Below are positions 9,029 through 16,653 of a stretch of DNA of 64,000 bases, piece after piece. The stretch is from Anaerolineaceae bacterium. Lineage in GTDB: Bacteria; Chloroflexota; Anaerolineae; Aggregatilineales; Phototrophicaceae. How positions within the stretch are numbered: position 1 is the stretch's first letter; the number at the start of each line of letters is the position of its first letter. The translations under genes and the position numbers were made by a program. The DNA is taken from NCBI GenBank assembly GCA_002699585.1, contig PABP01000035.1, forward strand, positions 64,052-128,051, written 5' to 3'. The notes beneath the pieces were generated by a model that saw nothing but the letters and a program-made list of their open reading frames with translations, made no database searches and had not been told where the DNA came from.

Positions 9029-9676
9029 ATGACTGAACAATATAACGAAATGATGCAAGAACGCTTGGATGGCAACCTGGATGAGCAGGCCGAGGATGAA
9101 CTGCTGCGTCATCTACAGGAAGAGCCAGGAGCGGCCATACACAACGCCAGCCTGGAAGCCGTCCACGATATGCTCGTGCGTGCGCCACTGGTGCGTGCCC
9201 CCAATCGGCTAGCGGCGACCATCATGGCGCGGCTTGCCCAGGCCGTGCAGGAACAAGCTGCCCAACAAGAGCTTTCCGAAGAAGTCAAGCAAGCCCTGTT
9301 GCTGGCGACCAACCTGGTCATTTTGCAGATGACGCCCGTGCTGCTAGCATCCAGCTACATGGTGATGAATGCCCAGGCGCGGCCCCAGGCCCTATCCAAA
9401 GCGGTCAACCGTACCGTGGCCCTGGTTGTCATGATGATTGATGGTATGCGCGTCCTGTTTGATCGTATGGAAGAACTGGTTGATGAAGACCCGGCTATGG
9501 CCCCTGTTGCCCTGGCACTGATGCCGACCGTCATGCAGGGCATCCTCGATTATATGCAGAATGGGGGCAACCCTCTGGCAGACATCGCTCAAGAGGTTGA
9601 TAGTCCCGATGACGACGATGATGACCCCGACGACCCAGATAGCTACGACTACGACCGCATTGGTCGCCTGTCGTAA
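9029..9676 (+). CDS. Probable anti-sigma factor
   Basis: 215 residues. The N-terminus (MMQERLDGNLDEQAEDELL) has the layout of anti-sigma ZAS domains but lacks the HxxxCxxC zinc site, as in many zinc-free members. A hydrophobic helix at about 88-112 may span the membrane. The C-terminus is very acidic (Asp run at 194-199). It follows the ECF sigma gene by 129 bases. Function is inferred mainly from this pairing and the N-terminal pattern. Confidence 0.65.
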   Translation: MTEQYNEMMQERLDGNLDEQAEDELLRHLQEEPGAAIHNASLEAVHDMLVRAPLVRAPNRLAATIMARLAQAVQEQAAQQELSEEVKQALLLATNLVILQMTPVLLASSYMVMNAQARPQALSKAVNRTVALVVMMIDGMRVLFDRMEELVDEDPAMAPVALALMPTVMQGILDYMQNGGNPLADIAQEVDSPDDDDDDPDDPDSYDYDRIGRLS

Positions 9677-9750
9677 ATATGGCGCTAACCAACCCCTATG
9701 ATAAATAAAATCCTCGCAGCCTGTTTGCTGTGAAGAATCCGCACAGCATG

Positions 9751-9756
9751 TATAAT
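9751..9756 (+). promoter_or_regulatory. Possible -10 box for the repeat-protein gene
   Basis: A perfect TATAAT 130 bases before the ATG at 9886. The upstream -35 region is weak (TTGCTG is 20 bases away), so the call is tentative. Confidence 0.35.
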
Positions 9757-9885
9757 CAATCCGTAGGTTGATACCAACCCATTAAAGTGGGCCTGTTTGC
9801 CTGTCCTGACGCCGACCTGCGCGTAATCGATGCCCCTATGGGCCATCGCACACAGGCAGCAGTTACAGCGAAGAAGGGGCTGTTT

Positions 9886-11637
9886 ATGAAGCGCATGAGC
9901 CGATTGGTGTTGTTGATGATTGGGGCGGCTGTCCTGGTCATTGGCGGCTTAATCGTGAGTTCTCAGGATCAAAGCGGCGTTTTTGAATCCCAGTTGCTTG
10001 GCTTGCGGCTGGATATCGAAACGCTGGCAGACCGTGCCTTTGGCGGTGGTTCTCGTCCAGATTTATGGACGGGCAACGGCGATGCCGATTCACCGACCAT
10101 CCTGGCCGATCTGTGGTTTGATAATGAGCTGGTTGCTGATGCCGCCTTTGGCCCTGGGCAGCGTCCGCTGGATTGGGCTGGTGCTGCCAGTACCAATGGG
10201 GCAGTCATCGTGCGCAACTTGCGCCACGATATTGAGATTTCTGCCGATGAACTCATCGGTGAGGGCTTGCGGCCTGATGAATGGGTCGGGACGCCCAACC
10301 CGCTTGAACTGTGCGACCGCAACCTGATGAACCTCGTCTATGTGCTGCAATCGGCCTATAACGCCGAGTTTGAGACGGTTGCCAACGTCGCCAATTACTG
10401 TACGGCGCTGCGCCTGGAACTCGAAAATGATTTTGTCGAAGCGCGCAATACCGGCTCACCGAGCAATGAAGAAATCGCCGAAATGAACCTGGCTGTGCGC
10501 GGTGATCTCGAACGTCTGGCGGATGAAGAACTGGGCCTGAATGTGCGTCCTGATGGTTGGACAGGCAACAAAGACATCAATTCAACGGCGCTGCTGCGCG
10601 ATAACTTCACCGATCTTGGCCTGTTGGCCGATGCCACCCTGGGCGAGGGTGTGCGTCCTGAAGGCTTCTATGGCTTTGTCAACACATCGGATTTGAGCGC
10701 CGTTCGCAATATTCGTCATGATTTAGAATTGCTGGCCGATGCGACCCAGGGCGTGGGCATACGTCCGCGTGGCTGGCAAGGCCTGGAAAATCCGCTGGCC
10801 GTTTGCGATACCACCCTGCAAAATCTGGCGATGGTCGTCGAATTTGTCTATGGCTATGAATACCCTGTGAGCACCAGCACCGGCGCGGATTATTGCCGTG
10901 AGGTGCAAATCGGAGCTAATTTCGCCGCAGAGAACCCTCCCGCTTCAGAAGTCGTCGAGCAGTCGATTGATACGCGCTTCGTGGCCGAGTCGCGCAATGC
11001 CTTCGCTTACCTTGACCTGAGCGCAACCCAGTACATGGGGCCGCTGCCCTGGGGCGTAGAGTTCCGCGCATGGTATCGCAATTACAACAACTCAACCATG
11101 ATGTTCGTCAGTGGTGAGGACTTCGCAGTCTATATTGACCGCCGCTGGACGACGCTGCCGGAAGACGTGTTCATGCGGCTGCCTTCGCTGGAAGGTGTTG
11201 CGCCGTTGACCTTCTGTGATGCCTACTGGTGCAATGGCCCGCAGCCGACGCCGACCCCAACTGGCAGTGGCCCGCTGTTGGAAATCATCACCGACGCTAC
11301 GCCACCCGCGACCATCGAACCCGAAGATGTGGTTTCTGGCGGCAAGACGCAGGTGAGTTGGAACTATATCAGCGTCAATTACGTGCAGCAGTTCCCGGAC
11401 CGCGGTGTGGCCCAGGTGACGCTCCAAATCTGTATCGATACCAACCAGATCGGTTGTGAACCGGTGACGCGCATCTTCAACAATGCCACTGGTTTTGAAG
11501 TTGCTCCCGTTGGCAACTCTGGCTCGGCCAATATCTACGAGCTACCGTATGGCTACAGCCAGAACCTGCTGATCGAAGGGCCGACGCTGTTCTCGACGGA
11601 CATCTGGCTGAACGACCCCACCCTCGGTAGTGGATAG
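9886..11637 (+). CDS. Secreted protein with six internal LADxxxGxGxRPxxWxG repeats
   Basis: 583 residues; family not recognised. Signal or anchor helix at 6-25. Six copies of a 23-24 residue unit (about 41-63, 77-99, 112-135, 204-227, 240-263, 276-299) share LADxxxGxGxRPxxWxG. They form two sets of three, each followed by a Cys-containing stretch (NPLELCD / NPLAVCD, then YC about 30 residues on). The C-terminal half holds an SH3-like or beta region (about 375-445), a PTPTPT linker and a last domain with CIDTNQIGC. The ATG at 9886 has AAGGGG eight bases upstream. It may be a target of the sigma factor just upstream (inference). Confidence 0.8.
   Translation: MKRMSRLVLLMIGAAVLVIGGLIVSSQDQSGVFESQLLGLRLDIETLADRAFGGGSRPDLWTGNGDADSPTILADLWFDNELVADAAFGPGQRPLDWAGAASTNGAVIVRNLRHDIEISADELIGEGLRPDEWVGTPNPLELCDRNLMNLVYVLQSAYNAEFETVANVANYCTALRLELENDFVEARNTGSPSNEEIAEMNLAVRGDLERLADEELGLNVRPDGWTGNKDINSTALLRDNFTDLGLLADATLGEGVRPEGFYGFVNTSDLSAVRNIRHDLELLADATQGVGIRPRGWQGLENPLAVCDTTLQNLAMVVEFVYGYEYPVSTSTGADYCREVQIGANFAAENPPASEVVEQSIDTRFVAESRNAFAYLDLSATQYMGPLPWGVEFRAWYRNYNNSTMMFVSGEDFAVYIDRRWTTLPEDVFMRLPSLEGVAPLTFCDAYWCNGPQPTPTPTGSGPLLEIITDATPPATIEPEDVVSGGKTQVSWNYISVNYVQQFPDRGVAQVTLQICIDTNQIGCEPVTRIFNNATGFEVAPVGNSGSANIYELPYGYSQNLLIEGPTLFSTDIWLNDPTLGSG
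10006..10782 (+). repeat. Region coding the two triplets of protein repeats
   Basis: Six repeats of 69-72 bases at protein level, grouped three plus three. The DNA has diverged, so this is an old duplication, not a tandem DNA repeat. Confidence 0.75.
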
Positions 11638-11683
11638 GGTCGCTTCCGGGCAGTCTGCGGGCAGTAAACAAGCCGTCTGTGTA

Positions 11684-11716
11684 AACAAAAACGGGGCGTC
11701 CATGTGGACGCCCCGT
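11684..11716. terminator. Bidirectional terminator between the repeat-protein gene and greA
   Basis: An 11-base perfect stem (ACGGGGCGTCC and GGACGCCCCGT) with loop ATGT. On the minus strand it is followed by TTTTTGTTT, a good T tract for greA. On the plus strand the tail TCTGTT is weaker but it can serve the plus-strand gene ending at 11637. Confidence 0.85.
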
Positions 11717-11745
11717 TCTGTTCCGCAGATGGTAGAAGTTGCGTC

Positions 11746-12219
11746 CTATTCTTCAGGTATTTCCTCGATGGTGAGGACAATGTATTTGACCATGCCATCG
11801 GGCGTTTCCGCCTTAACTTTGTCGCCGACCTTGTGACCAATCAGCGCCCGGCCAACCGGTGACTCATTGGAAACCCCCCGGCGGCCATTGATAATTTCCG
11901 CCTGGCTGATGAGATCGAAAGAGAAGACCTCACCGTCTTTTTCTTCAACGGTGATGCGGTTGCCGACACTGACCGTATCGGTGGGGGCATGGTCGACCAC
12001 TTCCGCTGTGACGAGGACGTGCTTCAGGTAATCGACACGCTCTTGCAGGCGTTCGCGTTCAGTCGCCAGGGAATACTGGGCGCTGTCGCCAACGCCTTCG
12101 TCATCGTGGGTATCCCCTAATTCTTCGATGACTTCGCGCAGTTCTGTCTGCAAATTCTGCAATTCATTGTTGAGTTTGTCGTACCCAACCTGGGTCAAAA
12201 TCATACGTTCTTCTACCAT
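11746..12219 (-). CDS. greA: Transcription elongation factor GreA (divergent tip)
   Basis: 157 residues, normal length. GreA enters the RNA polymerase secondary channel and rescues backtracked complexes by transcript cleavage. N-terminal coiled coil at about 10-80; C-terminal FKBP-like domain with GNRITV, SPVGRALIGHKVGD and TIEEI. The tip between the two helices reads DTHDDEGVGDSAQY where typical GreA has GDLSENAEY. The usual acidic pair (Asp41/Glu44 in E. coli) becomes Gly/Asp in a simple alignment, with extra Asp residues before it. Cleavage activity may be altered. Start at 12219 or the in-frame ATG at 12204. Confidence 0.9.
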   Translation of the reverse strand: MVEERMILTQVGYDKLNNELQNLQTELREVIEELGDTHDDEGVGDSAQYSLATERERLQERVDYLKHVLVTAEVVDHAPTDTVSVGNRITVEEKDGEVFSFDLISQAEIINGRRGVSNESPVGRALIGHKVGDKVKAETPDGMVKYIVLTIEEIPEE

Positions 12220-12494
12220 CGTGCTTTTCTTTCTACAAGTTCCGCATGAGTACCTGTTTGTTTACCGATAGGTGTGACCCACTCCCGCGCCGCTTAACGA
12301 GGCTTTTTGCGGTATATTCCTCTTGCCTGGGCTAGTGGAACGGCAGATGATGCCTGAGTGAATTGCACGGCCTGGATGGTAAAAAAACAAGCAGTTGCTA
12401 AGTACTACGAAAGAAAACAGCGCACAGTTGCACGCCGTTTTTAAGTACTTTATAGCTTTATTATATCATGATTTTGGACGAGGGTTTAAGACAA

Positions 12495-13514
12495 ATGTCA
12501 CAGAAACGCGATGTAGAGCGGTTTGGGATCATACCCGGCTTGCTACCAATTGGCCCACAGAACGCCCTTACGGACGTCCCTGGCGTGTGTGTGGGCCATG
12601 CCACACGCATCGAAGGCGAGTCGATTCGGACGGGGGTGACGGCCATACGGCCACACGGGGGCAGCCTCTATGAGCAGCCCGTGACGGCAGGGGTCTATAC
12701 GATCAATGGCTTTGGCAAAGCCCTGGGTTTTGAGCAAGTCCGTGAGTTAGGCGTGCTGGAAACACCCATTATTCTGACCAACACGCTTTCTACTTGGCGC
12801 GCTGCCGATGCGCTCGTCAGCTACATGATGCAGCAGACGCCCAGTATCTGGACTGTGAACCCGGTTGTGGGCGAGTGTAACGATAGCTTCGTTAATGACA
12901 TTCGCCAGCGCAGCATCACCGAGCAGGATGTTTTTGATGCCCTGGAAACAGCCAATGAGGGTCCGGTTGTCCAGGGCTGCGTCGGTGCCGGGACGGGGAC
13001 AACCTGTTATGGATTCAAAGGCGGTATCGGCACCAGTTCACGCCAGGTCGAGGGTTACACGGTAGCGGCTCTGCTACAAACTAACTTTGGCAATCGTCAG
13101 GAACTGCGTATGGGCGGCGCGCCTGTAGGTTGGCATCTGCGCGATAAATACCTGCCGGACAAGCTGACACCGAGCGGTGGCTCTGTCATGATCGTGCTGG
13201 CGACAGATGCGCCACTGACCGCGCGCCAGCTCCAACGCTTGGCCAAGCGCGCAGCTTTTGGCCTGGGCCGCACCGGGACGACTTGTCATCATGGCAGCGG
13301 CGACTTCGTGATCGCCTTCAGCACGGACCAGAGCAAAACGTTCGTCCGCGATGGCGAATTGATGAACAGCTTCTTCGGGGCGGTGGTCGATTGTGTGGAG
13401 GAGTCAGTCTACAACGCGCTGCTGAATGCGACCACCATCACCGGACGCAAAGGGCATACGCTCCATGCGCTGCCACACAATGACCTCAGAGATATTCTGG
13501 GGCATTATTCCTAG
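12495..13514 (+). CDS. P1 (DmpA/OAT-like) family aminopeptidase
   Basis: 339 residues. Members are N-terminal nucleophile enzymes that cleave themselves before a Ser and then act as aminopeptidases or esterases on small peptides. Family features are VPGVCVGHATR near the start, NPVVGECND (about 122-130), GxGTGTTCYGFKGGIG (about 164-179) and the cleavage site CHHGSGDFVIAFST with Ser268. The ATG at 12495 has AGGG ten bases upstream; the in-frame ATG at 12468 has no ribosome site. It stands alone. Substrate cannot be told from sequence. Confidence 0.9.
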   Translation: MSQKRDVERFGIIPGLLPIGPQNALTDVPGVCVGHATRIEGESIRTGVTAIRPHGGSLYEQPVTAGVYTINGFGKALGFEQVRELGVLETPIILTNTLSTWRAADALVSYMMQQTPSIWTVNPVVGECNDSFVNDIRQRSITEQDVFDALETANEGPVVQGCVGAGTGTTCYGFKGGIGTSSRQVEGYTVAALLQTNFGNRQELRMGGAPVGWHLRDKYLPDKLTPSGGSVMIVLATDAPLTARQLQRLAKRAAFGLGRTGTTCHHGSGDFVIAFSTDQSKTFVRDGELMNSFFGAVVDCVEESVYNALLNATTITGRKGHTLHALPHNDLRDILGHYS

Positions 13515-13593
13515 ATATCTGGCTAGCCGCTGTCTGGTCTGTAGACCAGTCTTTAGCCAGTTTTTAATCAAAATGACCGTATTTCATTTGTCT

Positions 13594-13644
13594 AACATAA
13601 CATTCTGTGTTACGTTATGTTCACTTGTTACAATGACTGTAACA
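13594..13644. promoter_or_regulatory. Two inverted repeats upstream of mscL (candidate operators)
   Basis: AACATAAC (13594-13601) pairs with GTTATGTT (13614-13621). TGTTACA (13626-13632) pairs with TGTAACA (13638-13644). Both are perfect. The TGTTAC/GTAACA words also occur before htrA. They lie 83-133 bases before the mscL start, where a promoter is expected. Confidence 0.45.
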
Positions 13645-13726
13645 TCTGTTGTTGAGCAGGCGATTTCACGGGGGAATTTTTGCTGGCATCTGGCATTGTG
13701 TCCGCATTTTCTAAAAGGATATTTCC

Positions 13727-14122
13727 ATGCTAAAGGAATTTCGTGAGTTCTTGATGCGCGGTAATGTGATCGACTTGGCCGTCGGTATCATCATTGGCGC
13801 CGCATTTACGGCCATCGTTACTTCGCTGGTGGATGACATCATCAGCCCGATTATTGGTCTGGTGACGGGTGGGACTGATTTTAGCCAGGTCGTCATTCCG
13901 TTGACCGACGAGGCGTCTATCAACATCGGTAACTTCATCAACGCCATTATTTACTTCCTGATTGTGGGTTTTGTCCTCTTCATGGTTATTCGGTCTTATA
14001 ACCAGATGATGGCGCGTTTTGAGAAGAAAGAGGAAGAAGCTGCACCCGCTGGTCCCACTACCGAGGAACAACTGGTAGCAGCCATCGAAAAACTCAATGC
14101 ACATCTGGATAAACAGAGCTAG
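13727..14122 (+). CDS. mscL: Large-conductance mechanosensitive channel MscL
   Basis: 131 residues, typical length. MscL opens under membrane tension to release solutes on sudden hypo-osmotic shock. The N-terminal helix and TM1 show the family pattern FREFLMRGNVIDLAVGIIIG. The periplasmic loop is about 45-70, TM2 about 71-93 (NAIIYFLIVGFVLFMVI). The C-terminal helix (KKEEEAAP ... AIEKLNAHLDKQ) forms the cytoplasmic bundle. AAAAGGA precedes the ATG. Confidence 0.97.
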   Translation: MLKEFREFLMRGNVIDLAVGIIIGAAFTAIVTSLVDDIISPIIGLVTGGTDFSQVVIPLTDEASINIGNFINAIIYFLIVGFVLFMVIRSYNQMMARFEKKEEEAAPAGPTTEEQLVAAIEKLNAHLDKQS

Positions 14123-14175
14123 CAGATCACAAGTCTTAGCCAGCGCTTGGCCAGTTACATTGCTGAATCATGCTT

Positions 14176-14206
14176 GGGCCGGTGCATCTGTTCCGGCCTT
14201 TTTTGT
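14176..14206 (+). terminator. Terminator after mscL
   Basis: GGCCGG (14177-14182) pairs with CCGGCC (14193-14198), then six T residues. Classic rho-independent form about 55 bases after the mscL stop. Confidence 0.85.
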
Positions 14207-14380
14207 TAGAGAATGTTGTAAATAGGGCAAACATTGAGGAAAATTGCTTGTTTTGGCACTTCTTTAGCATTAATTCACACTATTGTTGTGCTAAACTGTT
14301 TCCTATATGCACAGTCCTGAACTGTTTTGCCTGGAGAAATTGCTTGTAAGGGCGCATTCTTCCGTAGGAGTAGTGAATCA

Positions 14381-14776
14381 ATGGTTGATACAACAAAATC
14401 ACAACCCATTATCCTGATTGTCGAAGACACCATCGACTTTGCCGAAATGACGATGCGAATTCTTGAGCGCATCGGGATTCACGCTTTTCATACCATGACC
14501 GCGCCGGAAGCCATTGACTTCATTGGTCAACAGTGCCCTGATTTGATCCTGCTGGATTTGAACCTGCCCGGCCAAAGCGGGTGGGAAGTTCTCAAGCACC
14601 TGAACGACTCCCATATTGATCGCCATGTGCCGGTGATCGTCACCAGTGCCTACAGCGACAGCGCCAACCGCCTGGTGGGTAAGCTGCAAAATGTCTACAA
14701 GTACATGATTAAGCCCTTCCCGCCGCAGGACTTGATGCAAACCGTACGCGAAGTGCTCAACCTGGAAGAAGCCTGA
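14381..14776 (+). CDS. Single-domain response regulator (CheY-like)
   Basis: 131 residues, receiver domain only. Acidic pair E15/D16, phospho-acceptor D59 in LILLDLNLP, T88/S89 in VIVTSAYSD and K111 in MIKPF are all present. No output domain, so it acts by protein contact or as a phospho-relay. The ATG at 14381 has TAGGAG about ten bases upstream. It has no kinase partner next to it; the gene that follows is of unknown function. Confidence 0.9.
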   Translation: MVDTTKSQPIILIVEDTIDFAEMTMRILERIGIHAFHTMTAPEAIDFIGQQCPDLILLDLNLPGQSGWEVLKHLNDSHIDRHVPVIVTSAYSDSANRLVGKLQNVYKYMIKPFPPQDLMQTVREVLNLEEA

Positions 14777-14835
14777 GTTTTGTAGGCGTGGGCAGCATGT
14801 AAATACAGGTTGCCCTTGGGCTGGGGGCTTGTTTT

Positions 14836-15387
14836 ATGCCATCTGATGAGGATGCCGACAGTCGCTATGAAGAAATTCTGCGGCGCATCGCTGACAGGCA
14901 GCAGCCACCGCCCCAATCGATTGATCCCCTCGTTCGCATTCTCAACAGCCTGAACGTCATTGAGCCATTAGAAACGCTAACACGGCGGCGTAAGCTGCCG
15001 ATTTTATGTTATGGGCCAGCGACCAAACGCCAGCCGGATGCCATCCGCGTGGTGCTGTGGTACCTGCCCAAAGGCAGCATGCAATCCTATAAAACGCTGT
15101 ATCTGTTTGGTATCTGGGCGTTGGGGCAGGTCCCCAATGTGGACCTCATCGTGGGGACGCGCAGCTTAGACTATCAAGCGTCTGTCTATACAGCGGAAGC
15201 CTTCTGGAAGCTCATCAAGCGCGATTACGCCACGTACTATCACGACGATGGCCAGCCGCCGCCAGCCGATGCCATCCTCTATCAAGCGACTTACAGTGAG
15301 GTGCAGCGCCTGACCATTCGCCAGCAAATCGCCGAGGTCATTCAGGCGTGGCAGGATGGCCTGATGGACGACTCGTCCGATAACTGA
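14836..15387 (+). CDS. Conserved-looking protein of unknown function
   Basis: 183 residues, no recognised family. Soluble, with a central mixed region (LPILCYGPATK, IRVVLWYLPKGSMQSYKTLYLFGIW, VDLIVGTRSLDY) that looks like an alpha/beta domain, and a helical C-terminus. It follows the CheY-like gene by 59 bases and has a G-rich ribosome site, so the two may be one operon. Function unknown. Confidence 0.7.
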   Translation: MPSDEDADSRYEEILRRIADRQQPPPQSIDPLVRILNSLNVIEPLETLTRRRKLPILCYGPATKRQPDAIRVVLWYLPKGSMQSYKTLYLFGIWALGQVPNVDLIVGTRSLDYQASVYTAEAFWKLIKRDYATYYHDDGQPPPADAILYQATYSEVQRLTIRQQIAEVIQAWQDGLMDDSSDN

Positions 15388-15395
15388 TTAGCATC

Positions 15396-15418
15396 GTAGT
15401 GGCAAGGCATGCCTTGCC
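15396..15418. repeat. GTAG-GGC palindromic intergenic repeat, copy 1
   Basis: GTAGT followed by a perfect 18-base palindrome, GGCAAGGCATGCCTTGCC. It sits between the 3' ends of two convergent genes. It belongs to the same family as the copies at 34548, 51410, 55548, 57592 and 59314. Confidence 0.6.
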
Positions 15419-15439
15419 AAAACTAACAGTGGCATGTCC

Positions 15440-15889
15440 CTAGCCATCAAACAAATCGAAATCGCCACCGTCCCAATCATCATAATACGGTTCATCATCA
15501 TGATCGCGGCGGCGGGTGCGCTGGCTGCGCAGGTCTTTCGGGGGCCCAAAAGGATCGCCGTCATCTTCGGCCACATCCAACGCTGAACCATGATGGCCCG
15601 ATAGCCCTTGTGGCGGCAGCACATCGTTGTTGTTCAAGCGTTTCATGACTTGCGACTCAAAGTCATCAGCAGCCTGGTTGCTGACGTTCTGCGGACGTTG
15701 GATGCGGCGACGTGGGGCACGTTTGCGTTCTGGAAAGTCGTCATCGCTACCCGTATCGACAACATCCCGAATAATATTCGTTGCCGTTCCACCGAATACG
15801 CGGATGCCATAAAAGGCGACAATGCCCAGCACGCCCACGCATATCAGCGATAAGATACAGCCCACCAGGGCCAATACTGCGCCATCCAT
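15440..15889 (-). CDS. Single-TM protein with disordered, charged tail
   Basis: 149 residues; not recognised. One TM helix at 5-28, then a low-complexity basic and acidic tail (KRAPRRR, DDEPYYDDWDGGDFD). The gene upstream on the same strand (15898-16347) encodes a protein of the same design, 8 bases away, so they form an operon and may be partners. No enzymatic motif. Confidence 0.65.
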   Translation of the reverse strand: MDGAVLALVGCILSLICVGVLGIVAFYGIRVFGGTATNIIRDVVDTGSDDDFPERKRAPRRRIQRPQNVSNQAADDFESQVMKRLNNNDVLPPQGLSGHHGSALDVAEDDGDPFGPPKDLRSQRTRRRDHDDEPYYDDWDGGDFDLFDG

Positions 15890-15897
15890 GTTTTTAC

Positions 15898-16347
15898 TTA
15901 CTCCTGATCGACTGTGGTTTGATCGATTGTTGGTTGATTGGTTCGTTTTTGCTCACCGGTTTCAAGGCGCATCTTCAAGAATTCCCGTTCGCCTTCTGGT
16001 TTGGGTCCGATCTGCGGCCTGACGGGTTGCTCAGCACCTGGGACGCGCAGCGTAGCTTGTGTTTCCCGCGAAGGCGGCATGGATTCGGCTACATGCACAT
16101 CAGGCAGTTGCACATCAAACGGAATGTCCTCTGCCCGGTGAGTGATGATCTCCGAAAGCGGCTGCTCGTTGTCAGGTTCGATGGGTGCATCTTCGTCAAA
16201 CGAGTCCTGATCATTGAAGAAGATGCCGATGACGGTCAGGACAAGCGCGCTGAATGATCGTCCAAATACGAAGAACCAGATCAGCAGCAAAATGAGAATA
16301 ACGCCTGCAATAGCAACACCGCCAACGATGAGTAAATCGTAGAGCAT
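15898..16347 (-). CDS. Single-TM protein with disordered tail
   Basis: 149 residues from the ATG at 16347, which has GGAG ten bases upstream (an ATG at 16389 lacks one). Hydrophobic segments at about 6-28 and possibly 31-44, then a Pro- and acid-rich cytoplasmic or outer tail. Same layout as the gene just downstream. Unknown function. Confidence 0.65.
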   Translation of the reverse strand: MLYDLLIVGGVAIAGVILILLLIWFFVFGRSFSALVLTVIGIFFNDQDSFDEDAPIEPDNEQPLSEIITHRAEDIPFDVQLPDVHVAESMPPSRETQATLRVPGAEQPVRPQIGPKPEGEREFLKMRLETGEQKRTNQPTIDQTTVDQE

Positions 16348-16653
16348 TAAGCTGCGCTCCTGCTGGCCCACAGGCCGACTGTTGCACATTTGATAGCCGA
16401 ACGATTGCGGCCTGCTTTCTATTGTACACGCACTTATGTTCTGGCCATACCGAAGATAGTCCGTTGACGATAGTCTGTTAAAAGGCTGTATTCGCCACTT
16501 TGTCGCATAAAAATACAGTAAATTGCACCTATTATGCTGTTTATTCGTACAATCTGTCTGAATTATTGACTGCTTTTTCCAATATCCTGATGTATTTTAT
16601 TTGTGCATCGCATGATATAACGATACAGGTTCTCGTTAAGGAGTAGATCGTAC

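Noticed and set aside
10006-10782. Possible CRISPR or DNA tandem repeats
   Set aside because: The repeats exist only at protein level; the DNA copies differ and are inside an open reading frame.
13426-13746. Plus-strand frame upstream of mscL
   Set aside because: It overlaps the 3' end of the P1 peptidase gene and the mscL operator region; translation looks random.
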